The notes: generated from the sequence alone by a model not told the origin. A stretch of DNA of 13,206 bases from an uncultured Eubacterium sp. (GCF_934295145.1 NZ_CAKRAS010000067.1:1-13206), one strand, 5' to 3'. Shown: positions 1 through 7,095, counted from the stretch's first letter. Translations and numbers: made by a program.

Positions 1-8
1 CGCTTTGT

Positions 9-253
9 TGCATGCGCAGATTTACGCTAAGAAAAATGAGAAAAACGAAGAAATTTGGCTATTTACGCCACCCTTGAAAGAGAAAAAAAGAACGGCTACA
101 CTATTGCCAGCGACGGAGAAAATCTACATGTTCTTGAGTTCTTCGCCGTCGGTAACAAAGGGAAAGCCGTTCCTTTTTTATTCTGTCAAGGGTAGCGTAC
201 GTTGCCATTCTCATAAACCAATTTATTTTTTAATATGTTAATCTGCGCATGCA
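9..253. repeat. Long imperfect palindromic element A with terminal inverted repeats
   Basis: The ends are a perfect 14-bp inverted repeat: TGCATGCGCAGATT at 9-22 and its reverse complement at 240-253. Nested arms lie inside: 65-77 with 186-198 (12 of 13 paired), 83-97 with 165-179 (one clear mismatch), and 111-116 with 146-151 closing a loop of about 29 nt. The whole segment can therefore fold as one interrupted hairpin. A 78-codon plus-strand frame crosses it, but I see no Shine-Dalgarno site or domain, and the pairing explains the sequence better than coding does. It resembles a MITE-like or structured intergenic repeat; the family is not identified. No target-site duplication is obvious, and the left flank is cut at the window edge. 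Confidence 0.6.
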
Positions 254-290
254 GCATAACAGTTATTTTGCCATTAGCTTATATGCATGC

Positions 291-307
291 GTGGTACGCG
301 GTGCCAC
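291..307. repeat. Small hairpin between elements A and B
   Basis: GTGGTAC and GTGCCAC flank a 3-nt loop (GCG), giving seven pairs including one G-T wobble. Just before it, TGCATGCG at 284-291 repeats the first eight bases of the terminal repeat of element A (9-16, inverted at 246-253). It may belong to one of the two larger elements. No gene is seen between 254 and 316. Confidence 0.35.
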
Positions 308-316
308 GGTGTAAAT

Positions 317-514
317 GGAACAAAGCAGAAACGAACTCCAACGAAAGAACCATTGTAAAATTTTCGTTGTGACCGCTGCGTCTATCCCGACCGCGGGAGT
401 GTGTCTGAGCACGCCGGTTTTGCGGGCGAGTTCGCGGGAGCGGTCGGAAATAAGTGACGCAGTGGTCACAGAAAATTTTTCAGGTTCTTGTTGGAGTTCG
501 TTTCTGCTTGTTCC
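317..514. repeat. Long hairpin element B, about 200 nt, downstream of metY
   Basis: The arms pair almost continuously. Positions 317-342 pair with 490-514 (one bulged base), 345-351 with 483-489, 368-382 with 456-470 (one G-T wobble, otherwise complete), and 387-394 (CCGACCGC) with 440-447 (GCGGTCGG). The apex at 395-439 is GC-rich and may hold a small stem (412-415 with 425-428). Frames of about 120 codons cross it on both strands, which is the expected by-product of a palindrome; neither shows a domain or Shine-Dalgarno site. The outer end lies 19 nt past the metY stop, so it would be in the 3' UTR of that mRNA. There is no U-tract as in a simple intrinsic terminator. It is a structured repeat, a MITE-like relic or a structured RNA; which one cannot be decided here. 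Confidence 0.65.
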
Positions 515-533
515 AAACCACCCTAAACAAGAC

Positions 534-1817
534 TTAAATTGCCTCCAGCGCCTGTGCCAGATCCGCAATAAGGTCTTCTTTGTCTTCGAGGCCACAGGAC
601 ATACGTACCAGTCCTGCCGGAATGCCAGCTGCCTCCAATTGTTCATCTGTCATCTGACGATGTGTGGAAGTTGCCGGATTTAAGCAACAGGTTCTTGCAT
701 CTGCCACATGTGTCTCAATCGCGGCCAGTTTCAGATGTTTCATAAAGGTCTCTGCTGCTGCACGACCTCCTTCCAGTTCAAAGGATACAACACCACAGCC
801 GCCCTTCGGCAGATATTTCTGCGCCAGTTCATAATATTTGTCACCCGGAAGTCCACTGTAAGTTACTTTCACCACCTTCGGATGATTTGCCAGAAATTCT
901 GCCACAGCCTGTCCATTTTCAACATGACGTGGCATACGTACATGCAGGGATTCCAGACCAAGGTTGAGATAAAATGCATGCTGCGGTGACTGAATACTTC
1001 CCAGATCACGCATTAACTGTGCGGTACATTTTGTGATAAAAGCGCCGCCCTGACCGAATTTCTCTGCGTATGTAATTCCATGGTAAGAGTCATCCGGTGT
1101 GCAAAGTCCCGGAAATTTATCGGCATGCGCCATCCAGTCAAAGTTTCCGGAATCAACGATTGCTCCGCCAACTGCTGCTCCATGACCATCCATATATTTT
1201 GTGGTAGAATGGGTTACGATATCTGCGCCCCACTCAAACGGACGGCAGTTCACCGGTGTTGGGAAGGTATTGTCCACGATCAGCGGTACACCGTGCGCAT
1301 GTGCTGCTTTGGCAAACTTTTCGATATCCAGAACCGTCAATGCCGGATTTGCAATGGTTTCACCAAATACGGCTCTTGTGTTTTCCTGAAATGCAGCATT
1401 TAACTCTTCTTCCGTGCAGTCAGGTGCCACGAATGTCGCGGTGATTCCCATTTTTCTCATGGTTACTTCAATCAAGTTGAAGGTACCACCATAAATGGCG
1501 GAAGATGCCACAATGTGGCTTCCACATTCACACACATTAAATAATGCAAAAAAGTTTGCAGCCTGACCGGAAGATGTCAGCATTGCTGCTGTACCGCCTT
1601 CCATCTCAGCAATTTTTGCTGCAACCATATCATTGGTCGGATTTTGCAGGCGGGTATAAAAATATCCGGAATCCTCAAGATCAAATAATCGTCCCATAGC
1701 TTCGCTTGTCTCATAACGGAAAGTTGTAGACTGGACAATTGGAATCTGTCTCGGTTCTCCATTTCCCGGACGATAGCCTCCCTGTACACATTTCGTATCT
1801 AATCTGTAGTCACTCAT
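534..1817 (-). CDS. metY: O-acetylhomoserine sulfhydrylase (PLP-dependent Cys/Met metabolism enzyme)
   Basis: This is a cytoplasmic enzyme of about 427 residues that makes homocysteine from O-acetylhomoserine and sulfide (direct sulfhydrylation toward methionine); some relatives also act on O-acetylserine. Family marks are visible in order: TRLQNPTND near 55-63, the PLP-stacking tyrosine in SAIYGGT near 109, the aspartate of VDNTF (D182) that contacts the PLP nitrogen, the Schiff-base lysine in HSTTKYMDG (K207), and a C-terminal SCGLEDKEDL. Length is normal for the MetY type. The start at 1817 is chosen because AGGAG lies 8 nt upstream; the frame extends 11 codons further without such support. 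The gene has its own promoter in the 97-nt gap behind ribU. The leader is too short for an S-box or T-box. Related enzymes such as methionine gamma-lyase share the fold, so the substrate is inferred from overall similarity. Confidence 0.93.
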   Translation of the reverse strand: MSDYRLDTKCVQGGYRPGNGEPRQIPIVQSTTFRYETSEAMGRLFDLEDSGYFYTRLQNPTNDMVAAKIAEMEGGTAAMLTSSGQAANFFALFNVCECGSHIVASSAIYGGTFNLIEVTMRKMGITATFVAPDCTEEELNAAFQENTRAVFGETIANPALTVLDIEKFAKAAHAHGVPLIVDNTFPTPVNCRPFEWGADIVTHSTTKYMDGHGAAVGGAIVDSGNFDWMAHADKFPGLCTPDDSYHGITYAEKFGQGGAFITKCTAQLMRDLGSIQSPQHAFYLNLGLESLHVRMPRHVENGQAVAEFLANHPKVVKVTYSGLPGDKYYELAQKYLPKGGCGVVSFELEGGRAAAETFMKHLKLAAIETHVADARTCCLNPATSTHRQMTDEQLEAAGIPAGLVRMSCGLEDKEDLIADLAQALEAI

Positions 1818-1860
1818 TTTTTCTTCTCCTTTTTTCCAATCTCCTGACATTTATGCCAGA

Positions 1861-1875
1861 AGAAAACGTTTTCAT
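1861..1875 (-). promoter_or_regulatory. Candidate CcpA catabolite-response element (cre) in the metY leader
   Basis: On the minus strand the 15-mer ATGAAAACGTTTTCT matches 14 of 15 positions of the cre consensus WTGNAANCGNWWNCA, with a palindromic core GAAAACGTTTTC. It covers about +1 to +15 relative to the transcription start predicted from the metY promoter, a position where CcpA would be expected to block transcription. The match is seen; CcpA control is inferred. Confidence 0.5.
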
Positions 1876-1881
1876 AAATAC

Positions 1882-1911
1882 ATTTTATATATTGTTACAG
1901 TTTTATGTCAA
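1882..1911 (-). promoter_or_regulatory. Sigma-A-like promoter for metY
   Basis: A perfect -35 box TTGACA (1906-1911) is followed by -10 TAAAAT (1882-1887) with an 18-nt spacer; TATAAA at 1884-1889 with a 16-nt spacer is the alternative. The -35 box lies 2 nt beyond the ribU stop codon. The predicted start near 1875 gives a leader of about 58 nt. Confidence 0.6.
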
Positions 1912-1913
1912 CC

Positions 1914-2528
1914 CTATTCACTTCTCTTATTCATTGTCAGAATCGGCACAAGATGATTATATATCAAAAACGTGATTACCACACTAATCATCGCCTTAAT
2001 AAATGTAAACGGCATATTAAATATGATCAGACTCTGCAGGATACTTTTTACCCCCGGGAAAATTGCCTGATATGCTGCCAGGATTGTATCTTCCGGCATA
2101 AAATTATAATATACCGGATAAACTACAAAATAATTGGATACTACGCTGAACACTGCCATCAGAACAGCGCCGAGAATAGCGCCTCCACATGCACTCTTTT
2201 TACTCTTTTTTCGTTTGTATAAAAAACCTGCCGGCAGAACAAACACTGCATTCAGAATAAAATTTGAAAGCTCTCCGACACCACCGGTGGATGTCACGGT
2301 AAGATGCAGAAGATTTTTGATCAGTGCAATGATGACACCTCCTACCGGGCCGACTGCCAGACTACCGATCAGTGCCGGAAAATCTGACAGATCCATTTTG
2401 ATAAATACCGGCATCAGCGGAACACTGAATTCCATAAACATCAAAATATATGCAATTGCGGACAAGACACCAATAATTGCCATTTTTGATATATTTGATT
2501 TTACCGGTTGTTTTACTTTTGTTTCCAT
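1914..2528 (-). CDS. ribU: ECF transporter substrate-binding S component, RibU (riboflavin) type
   Basis: This is a hydrophobic 204-residue integral membrane protein with about six membrane helices. It would bind a vitamin and hand it to a shared ECF module (EcfA, EcfA', EcfT) encoded elsewhere. Riboflavin is suggested by the RibU-like signature: KMDLSDFPALIG (44-55), the GP turn near 60-61, IKNLLHLTVTSTGG (70-83) and GELSNFI (85-91). The start ATG at 2528 is 19 nt below the UbiB-like stop, and its Shine-Dalgarno site is weak (AAAGAG, rather distant), so translation may depend on the upstream gene. No FMN riboswitch fits in the gap, which is unusual because clostridial ribU genes often carry one. 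Co-transcription with the UbiB-like gene is likely. Confidence 0.82.
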   Translation of the reverse strand: METKVKQPVKSNISKMAIIGVLSAIAYILMFMEFSVPLMPVFIKMDLSDFPALIGSLAVGPVGGVIIALIKNLLHLTVTSTGGVGELSNFILNAVFVLPAGFLYKRKKSKKSACGGAILGAVLMAVFSVVSNYFVVYPVYYNFMPEDTILAAYQAIFPGVKSILQSLIIFNMPFTFIKAMISVVITFLIYNHLVPILTMNKRSE

Positions 2529-2547
2529 AACTTATAAATCTCTTTCT

Positions 2548-4149
2548 CTATCTTTTTTTCTTTTTTGACCGAAAATGGCTGATAAACACAGACGCTGTAA
2601 AAATAATAGCCAGGAAATAGCCTATCGCTCCCAGTGCCGGAATCCCCAGCAGTTTCGGTTTCATATCAGTGGTGCAGATAATACTGGAACTGATCAGCAG
2701 CGCCATGATCAGAAAGCCCATGACCAGCCGCCGCACCAGTGCATTCAGCATCACCGTCAGATCTTCTGTCGCGTGCAGATCCAAATTGATACTGGTCTGT
2801 CCCTGCATATAACTGCGCAGCAGATCTGAAATATAAGATGGTATCTTGATGCCTTTCTGTAACGCCTGCCAGAGTTCTTTTCCACCCAGATGAAGTTCAT
2901 CCTTCAGATTGGCAGCAGAAAATTTATTTTCTGACATACGCAGAGTGGCCACCTGCACCACATTGATATCCGGTGCAATCTCTGCAATGACACCTTCAAT
3001 TGTCGTCAGGCCACGCACCAGCATAGTCAGACTGTGGGGCATAGATACCCTGTTTTCTTTCATAATGTCAATCAGATCCTGCATCAGCGTTCCCATATTC
3101 AGGCCGCCGAAATTTGCAGAACCGTATTTTGCCAGCCAGTCACCTATATCCGAATACAGAAGTTTCTGATCCGGCTTATTATGAAAATCACCCAAAGATA
3201 ACACAGCCTCCACGATCAGGCTGACATCATGGGTTGCCACGCCTTTGATGACCTTGGTCAGAAGCGCCTGGTCACGCTGGGAAAACCGTCCCATCATTCC
3301 CATGTCGATCCACACGATCTTGCCGTCCCGGATACGCATGTTTCCCGGATGAGGATCTGCATGGAAAAAACCGTCTTCCATGATCTGTTTTACATAATTG
3401 TCCGCCATTTTGGTTCCGATCTCATCCAGATCATAACCGGCGGCCAGCAGTTTTTCTTTTTCATCCACACCGATTCCGTTAATATACTCCATAACAAGCA
3501 CCTGCGTGGTGGTATATTCCCGATACAGCATCGGACTGGTCACGAATGCCACATCTTTGTTCAGTCTCGCAAACTCTTCCATGTTGGCCGCTTCCGCCAG
3601 AAAGTTCATCTCTTCCTGAGCCACCACCCACATTTCATCCAGCACCTCGTTCATATCCACAAGGCCTGCCATATTGATCGGAGGCATCAGCTTCACGGCA
3701 CGATGTAAAAAAGCGATATCCCGGGACATGGTCTCATAAATGCCCTGGCGCTGCACTTTCACGACTACTGTCTCGCCGCTTTTCAGCTTTGCCTTATGCA
3801 CCTGTGCGATGGATGCGGAACCAATTGGCGTCTCCTCAAATTCCGCAAATACTTCCTCCAGTTCAGTACCGTAGGAATGCTCAATGACTTCTCGCACTTC
3901 CTTGAAAGGCATCGGTGTCACTTCCGAACGCAGACGCATGAATTCATCACAGATTTTTTTAGGAAAAATATCTGATCGCATGGACATAATCTGGCCCAGC
4001 TTAATATAAGTTGGGCCAAGATCTTCCAGGATCAGACGTAATTTTTCCGGCGTCACGCCCCTGGCAATTTGATGTTTGTGTATGACTGAAATTATTTCCC
4101 GTAAACGGGTTCCGTTTGATTCTTTCTCACTCATAAATTTCCATTTCAA
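2548..4149 (-). CDS. AarF/ABC1/UbiB family atypical kinase-like membrane protein
   Basis: This 533-residue protein belongs to the ADCK/UbiB protein-kinase-like family, members of which are ATPases or kinases linked to isoprenoid lipid (quinone) metabolism or trafficking. Visible motifs are the family KxGQ (IKLGQ, K50-Q53), a GSASIAQVH loop (110-118), the VVVK lysine (K131), catalytic HADPHPGN (263-270) and the DFG-like IDMG (D282). Two C-terminal membrane helices (about 475-492 and 503-523) and a basic tail anchor it. The start used is TTG at 4149, because GGAG lies exactly 6 nt upstream; ATG at 4134 has only a weak GGAA at 4 nt and is the alternative. It follows the phasin-like gene by 26 nt and precedes ribU by 19 nt, suggesting an operon. 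The substrate is unknown; no quinone-synthesis gene is present here. Confidence 0.9.
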   Translation of the reverse strand: MKWKFMSEKESNGTRLREIISVIHKHQIARGVTPEKLRLILEDLGPTYIKLGQIMSMRSDIFPKKICDEFMRLRSEVTPMPFKEVREVIEHSYGTELEEVFAEFEETPIGSASIAQVHKAKLKSGETVVVKVQRQGIYETMSRDIAFLHRAVKLMPPINMAGLVDMNEVLDEMWVVAQEEMNFLAEAANMEEFARLNKDVAFVTSPMLYREYTTTQVLVMEYINGIGVDEKEKLLAAGYDLDEIGTKMADNYVKQIMEDGFFHADPHPGNMRIRDGKIVWIDMGMMGRFSQRDQALLTKVIKGVATHDVSLIVEAVLSLGDFHNKPDQKLLYSDIGDWLAKYGSANFGGLNMGTLMQDLIDIMKENRVSMPHSLTMLVRGLTTIEGVIAEIAPDINVVQVATLRMSENKFSAANLKDELHLGGKELWQALQKGIKIPSYISDLLRSYMQGQTSINLDLHATEDLTVMLNALVRRLVMGFLIMALLISSSIICTTDMKPKLLGIPALGAIGYFLAIIFTASVFISHFRSKKKKR

Positions 4150-4175
4150 TCAATGCTCCAAAGAGCTTTTGTTAT

Positions 4176-4499
4176 TTACTCCTCAGTTGCTTCTGCCTCA
4201 GCCTCTGCCGGTGCTTCTGCTTCCTCTGTCTCCATCTTTGCAATCGCATCTTTTAATGCTGCGATCTGCTCCGGAGTCATTCCTTTTAATACATCAGCAG
4301 GATCCTGCTCCTCATCCTTTTTGAAAGTCTGTTTTACATTGTGTTTCAGTTCCTCATTCAGAACTTTTCCCTGCTCAACAGTCAGTTCGCCTTTTTTCAC
4401 CAGATCGTCCAGAATTTCTTTGGATTTCTCTGCAGTTGTAGCTGCTGCACCAATACCTGCCAATAAGATTTTTTTCATGCTGTCACTAATTTTTTCCAT
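4176..4499 (-). CDS. Phasin-like small helical protein
   Basis: This is a 107-residue, charged, probably all-helical protein. The N-terminal part (about 1-65) begins with MEKISDSMKKILLAGIGAAA and continues into a heptad-rich amphipathic stretch resembling phasin/PHA-granule regulator proteins. The C-terminal tail after about residue 90 is low-complexity Ala/Glu. No catalytic motif is seen. The start at 4499 has AGGAG 9 nt upstream; the frame extends 17 codons further upstream without support. It sits immediately upstream of the UbiB-like gene. In clostridia without PHA synthesis such proteins are unlikely to coat granules, and the neighbour suggests a membrane- or lipid-related partner role. 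That role is inference. Confidence 0.75.
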   Translation of the reverse strand: MEKISDSMKKILLAGIGAAATTAEKSKEILDDLVKKGELTVEQGKVLNEELKHNVKQTFKKDEEQDPADVLKGMTPEQIAALKDAIAKMETEEAEAPAEAEAEATEE

Positions 4500-4538
4500 A
4501 ATGAAATTCTCCTTTCCTGAAATCCTTTTTATATAGTG

Positions 4539-4567
4539 AGTATACACCACTTATCTGTATTTTGCAC
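4539..4567 (-). promoter_or_regulatory. Weak candidate promoter for the phasin-UbiB-ribU unit
   Basis: TATACT (4539-4544) is a good -10 box. A 17-nt spacer leads to GTGCAA (4562-4567), a poor -35. It is placed about 40 nt before the phasin-like start codon, and nothing better is visible in the 101-nt gap behind the sulfotransferase gene. Confidence 0.35.
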
Positions 4568-4600
4568 CTGAAAATGCATGTTTTCTATCTGTAAAACACA

Positions 4601-5710
4601 TTATTTCTGCATTTCATAACCGTAGCGTTCAAAATAAAATCCGAGTTTCGCATTGATTTTGTCCCGAAGCTCCGGCGTCAGTTCAAATTTGTTCTTCTTA
4701 TAATTTTTCTGGCTTTCAAGATAAGCATCAAAATAAGGCTTTGCCTTCTCAAATCCATCAATTCCAAGATGATCATACATCTGTTTCACATAGCCTTCCG
4801 GATCCTTGCAGAAGTCCTCGTATCTGATATCAATGTGATCTTCCGGTGGCATGGCATCCAGCTCCCGGAATGCCTTTTTGTAAATCCGTTCAAACAGATC
4901 GATGGTCACGTCCTCGATCACCTGATGGGAGGCCGGCTCATTCAGGCAAAACAGCCCCATCTCCTTGGTAAACATATTGATGGTGGACATCACTACCGTA
5001 TACGGATTGCGGTAAATATTAATGAATTTCGCACCTGGGTAACATTTTTTCAGAGCCCCGATCCTGCATGTATTTTCCGGGCTCTTTAACAGTAGCTGTT
5101 TGCCTCCGTACAGATACGTTACTTTTTTCAAAATGTAGTCATACGCTTTGCGCCACTCCTGTTGCCGCTTTTCATCCTGCTCATCGATAAAGGCAGTTTC
5201 GATATATTTGACACCTTTGCCACCATCCGGGAACACCAGCATGTGGCTGATGGCCTGTGTGGAGATCGTCGCCTGGGCAAACACTTCCTCCATCGGCAGA
5301 TCCAGAGTATATTCCAGATTGTCCATCGGGCGGGCTCCCTGCAACAGTTTTTTTTGGGCCTTTGCCATGATACCTTTCATGAAAATGCAGTTGCTGAATG
5401 TCACGGTACGAACCGGATCAAACCATCCAAACTGTGGATCTCTCGTCAGCAGATTCTGTAAAAAAGTCGTTCCGGAACGCCAGTAACCGACGATATAAAC
5501 CGGATCTTTCTTGATCTTCGTCCGCTTGATCGGCACGTAATAAACCAGCCACTCCAGAAAAGCCGGAATCGCAAGTACAGAAGAAACTGCTGTGATCAGT
5601 CTCACCTGACCCTTATTTTCCTCCGTGATCGGATTGCTTCGCTTCAGTTTGATCCAGTTGTCCAGTCTGCATCCCATCAGATTATGCGACAGATTCAGTT
5701 TTTTTCCCAT
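4601..5710 (-). CDS. PAPS-dependent sulfotransferase family protein (Sulfotransfer_3 type)
   Basis: This 369-residue protein is predicted to move a sulfate group from PAPS to an unknown acceptor. The 5'-phosphosulfate-binding loop is GYWRSGTTFLQNLL (75-88), a strong match to the RSGTT signature. The 3'-phosphate-binding motif is FINIYRNPYTVVMST (229-243), with R234 and S242 in the expected places. Between them LLLKSPENT (207-215) corresponds to the family KSPxH region, but with Glu where His is common. A hydrophobic stretch at about 39-59 could be a membrane anchor or a buried helix. The start at 5710 has a GGAAG about 10 nt upstream. Neighbours do not reveal the acceptor: no PAPS synthesis genes (ATP sulfurylase, APS kinase) are present in the window. 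Confidence 0.85.
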   Translation of the reverse strand: MGKKLNLSHNLMGCRLDNWIKLKRSNPITEENKGQVRLITAVSSVLAIPAFLEWLVYYVPIKRTKIKKDPVYIVGYWRSGTTFLQNLLTRDPQFGWFDPVRTVTFSNCIFMKGIMAKAQKKLLQGARPMDNLEYTLDLPMEEVFAQATISTQAISHMLVFPDGGKGVKYIETAFIDEQDEKRQQEWRKAYDYILKKVTYLYGGKQLLLKSPENTCRIGALKKCYPGAKFINIYRNPYTVVMSTINMFTKEMGLFCLNEPASHQVIEDVTIDLFERIYKKAFRELDAMPPEDHIDIRYEDFCKDPEGYVKQMYDHLGIDGFEKAKPYFDAYLESQKNYKKNKFELTPELRDKINAKLGFYFERYGYEMQK

Positions 5711-5771
5711 GTACTCTACACTTCCTTTATCAATGTATAATTTTTATCCACAATAGCATCTGTTCTCATTT

Positions 5772-5800
5772 CATATATGTTCTGCGTTTCTCACTTGCAA
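5772..5800 (-). promoter_or_regulatory. Candidate promoter for the sulfotransferase gene
   Basis: TTGCAA (5795-5800) and TATATG (5772-5777) are separated by exactly 17 nt, giving a leader of about 55 nt. Both boxes deviate from consensus. The region also holds an imperfect 11-bp inverted repeat (5768-5780 with 5817-5827) that could be an operator or a weak stem behind the upstream gene. Confidence 0.4.
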
Positions 5801-5832
5801 CACTCAACATGATTTTACATATGAAATACCAG

Positions 5833-7002
5833 CTAATCGTCAAAAGCGATAAATAACACGCATCCCTCGATATCTTCCATATAATGGAACTGGCTGAGTC
5901 CCGGACAGTATGACGCAATGCCATATTCTTCCACAAAATACTGCATGGCCTGTTCATACAGATCCACGCTTGCAAATTTCAGCTGCACCATATCTTCTTT
6001 CTGTTCGTACGCCTGGCAGAAAATATCTCCGATCACATCCGGGTTCCATTCCGTGATATAGCGGTTTTCGTGTACATAATAATTGTCCGCGGTGTCCGTA
6101 CATTCCGGAAGCGCGATCCGACTGTCCGGTGTATGGGACTGCATAATATCCGCAGTCGTTGCCCCAAAATAGTTGTAATCCACATATTTGGAAACGGTTG
6201 TAGTTTTCTGATCCGATTGCCGGGAAAAATACTGTGAATTGCCCCAGGTCGTATCAATATAATAATAGGAACCATCCAGCTTTGCCAGATTCCACGCATG
6301 CGGCCCGTCCGTGACATTTCCGATCACTGTCGTGCAGGAAATTCCCAGTTTTTCCAACAGATACTGTGTCGCATATGCATACCCCTGACAGATGGTTTCA
6401 TGATTTAAAAATACACTGATGATATTCTGATTATCCTCGGAATCTTCCACATAATCCACTTCATCAATCAGCTTTTTAAACACATACAACGCTTTGTCGT
6501 AATCACTTCCATCCTTTGGAGCATCCGCCAGCATACGGTCCGCTTCCCCATCGATCTTTTCCTGCGTTTCCTTCTGCTCCTCTTTTGTCATGCTGTATTC
6601 CGGCGTGATCACAATGGCCGTGATCTCATCATCCCGGTTATAGGTAATGTAAGAAAACTGCTCTAACCAGAACAGATTGCAGTAATCGTAACGAACCGCC
6701 AGATAGGCAAGCTCCATCTGATTGATATCTGTTGTGGCAATCTGCGCTTCCTTCTTCTGGTGTACGATCGTGTATAAAATCTCATCATAGACAACCTTGG
6801 TCGCATCATCCAATGTGTTATACGCATATTTATCCTGCGAAACAGATTTCACTTCCAACGGATGATTTCCGGTAACCATATCTTCCATCCGATCCGCCAC
6901 ATCACTGCCCGCTGTCCCACAGCCCATTAGTCCAAAGCCCAGACAGCCAGCCAGAAAAAGTAACAACCACTTGCCGACACGTTTTTTCTTTCTTTTTTTC
7001 AC
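5833..7002 (-). CDS. Lipoprotein with a transglutaminase-like (cysteine protease fold) domain
   Basis: The 389-residue protein starts with a basic n-region and a hydrophobic stretch, then two possible lipobox cysteines: LAGC (C20) and LMGC (C28). It is therefore probably anchored on the outer face of the membrane. The second half carries a transglutaminase-like core with the expected triad: Cys in HETICQGYA (C205), His in GPHAWNL (H235) and Asp in YYIDTTWG (D250). Such domains in secreted bacterial proteins are usually peptidases or amidases, sometimes linked to the cell wall; the substrate is unknown. The start is GTG at 7002 with GGGGAA about 7 nt upstream. It has a good divergent promoter. 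Its C-terminal 100 residues match nothing I recognise. Confidence 0.85.
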   Translation of the reverse strand: MKKRKKKRVGKWLLLFLAGCLGFGLMGCGTAGSDVADRMEDMVTGNHPLEVKSVSQDKYAYNTLDDATKVVYDEILYTIVHQKKEAQIATTDINQMELAYLAVRYDYCNLFWLEQFSYITYNRDDEITAIVITPEYSMTKEEQKETQEKIDGEADRMLADAPKDGSDYDKALYVFKKLIDEVDYVEDSEDNQNIISVFLNHETICQGYAYATQYLLEKLGISCTTVIGNVTDGPHAWNLAKLDGSYYYIDTTWGNSQYFSRQSDQKTTTVSKYVDYNYFGATTADIMQSHTPDSRIALPECTDTADNYYVHENRYITEWNPDVIGDIFCQAYEQKEDMVQLKFASVDLYEQAMQYFVEEYGIASYCPGLSQFHYMEDIEGCVLFIAFDD

Positions 7003-7037
7003 TCAAACTTCCCCGTTCTTTCTAACATAGATTTTCA

Positions 7038-7066
7038 TTGCATTTTTTCATTTTCACTTTTATAAT
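7038..7066 (+). promoter_or_regulatory. Sigma-A-like promoter for the DUF5721-like gene
   Basis: TTGCAT (7038-7043) and a perfect TATAAT (7061-7066) are spaced by 17 nt. The predicted start near 7073 gives a leader of about 65 nt. The promoter lies inside the leader of the opposite lipoprotein gene. Confidence 0.6.
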
Positions 7067-7095
7067 ACAACTTATATAACCAGATTTAAATACAT

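Noticed and set aside
5..241. 78-codon plus-strand frame at the left edge
   Set aside because: It lies within the palindromic element A, has no Shine-Dalgarno site or recognisable domain, and its sequence is explained by inverted-repeat structure.
317..514. Group II intron, CRISPR repeat or a classic terminator as explanation of element B
   Set aside because: There is no intron-encoded protein and no intron boundary or domain V motif that I can see, no repeat-spacer array, and no U-tract after the stem.
263..683. Overlapping frames of 122-127 codons on both strands around element B
   Set aside because: Open frames on both strands follow from the palindrome, and they run into the metY 3' end in another frame. 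No start signal or domain was found.
1818..1860. S-box, T-box or SAM riboswitch in front of metY
   Set aside because: The leader is about 58 nt, too short, and no specifier stem or conserved aptamer core is visible.
4570..4616. Interrupted inverted repeat at the 3' end of the sulfotransferase gene as a terminator
   Set aside because: The stem is A/T-rich with a bulge of about nine bases and overlaps the coding end. It is too weak to call.
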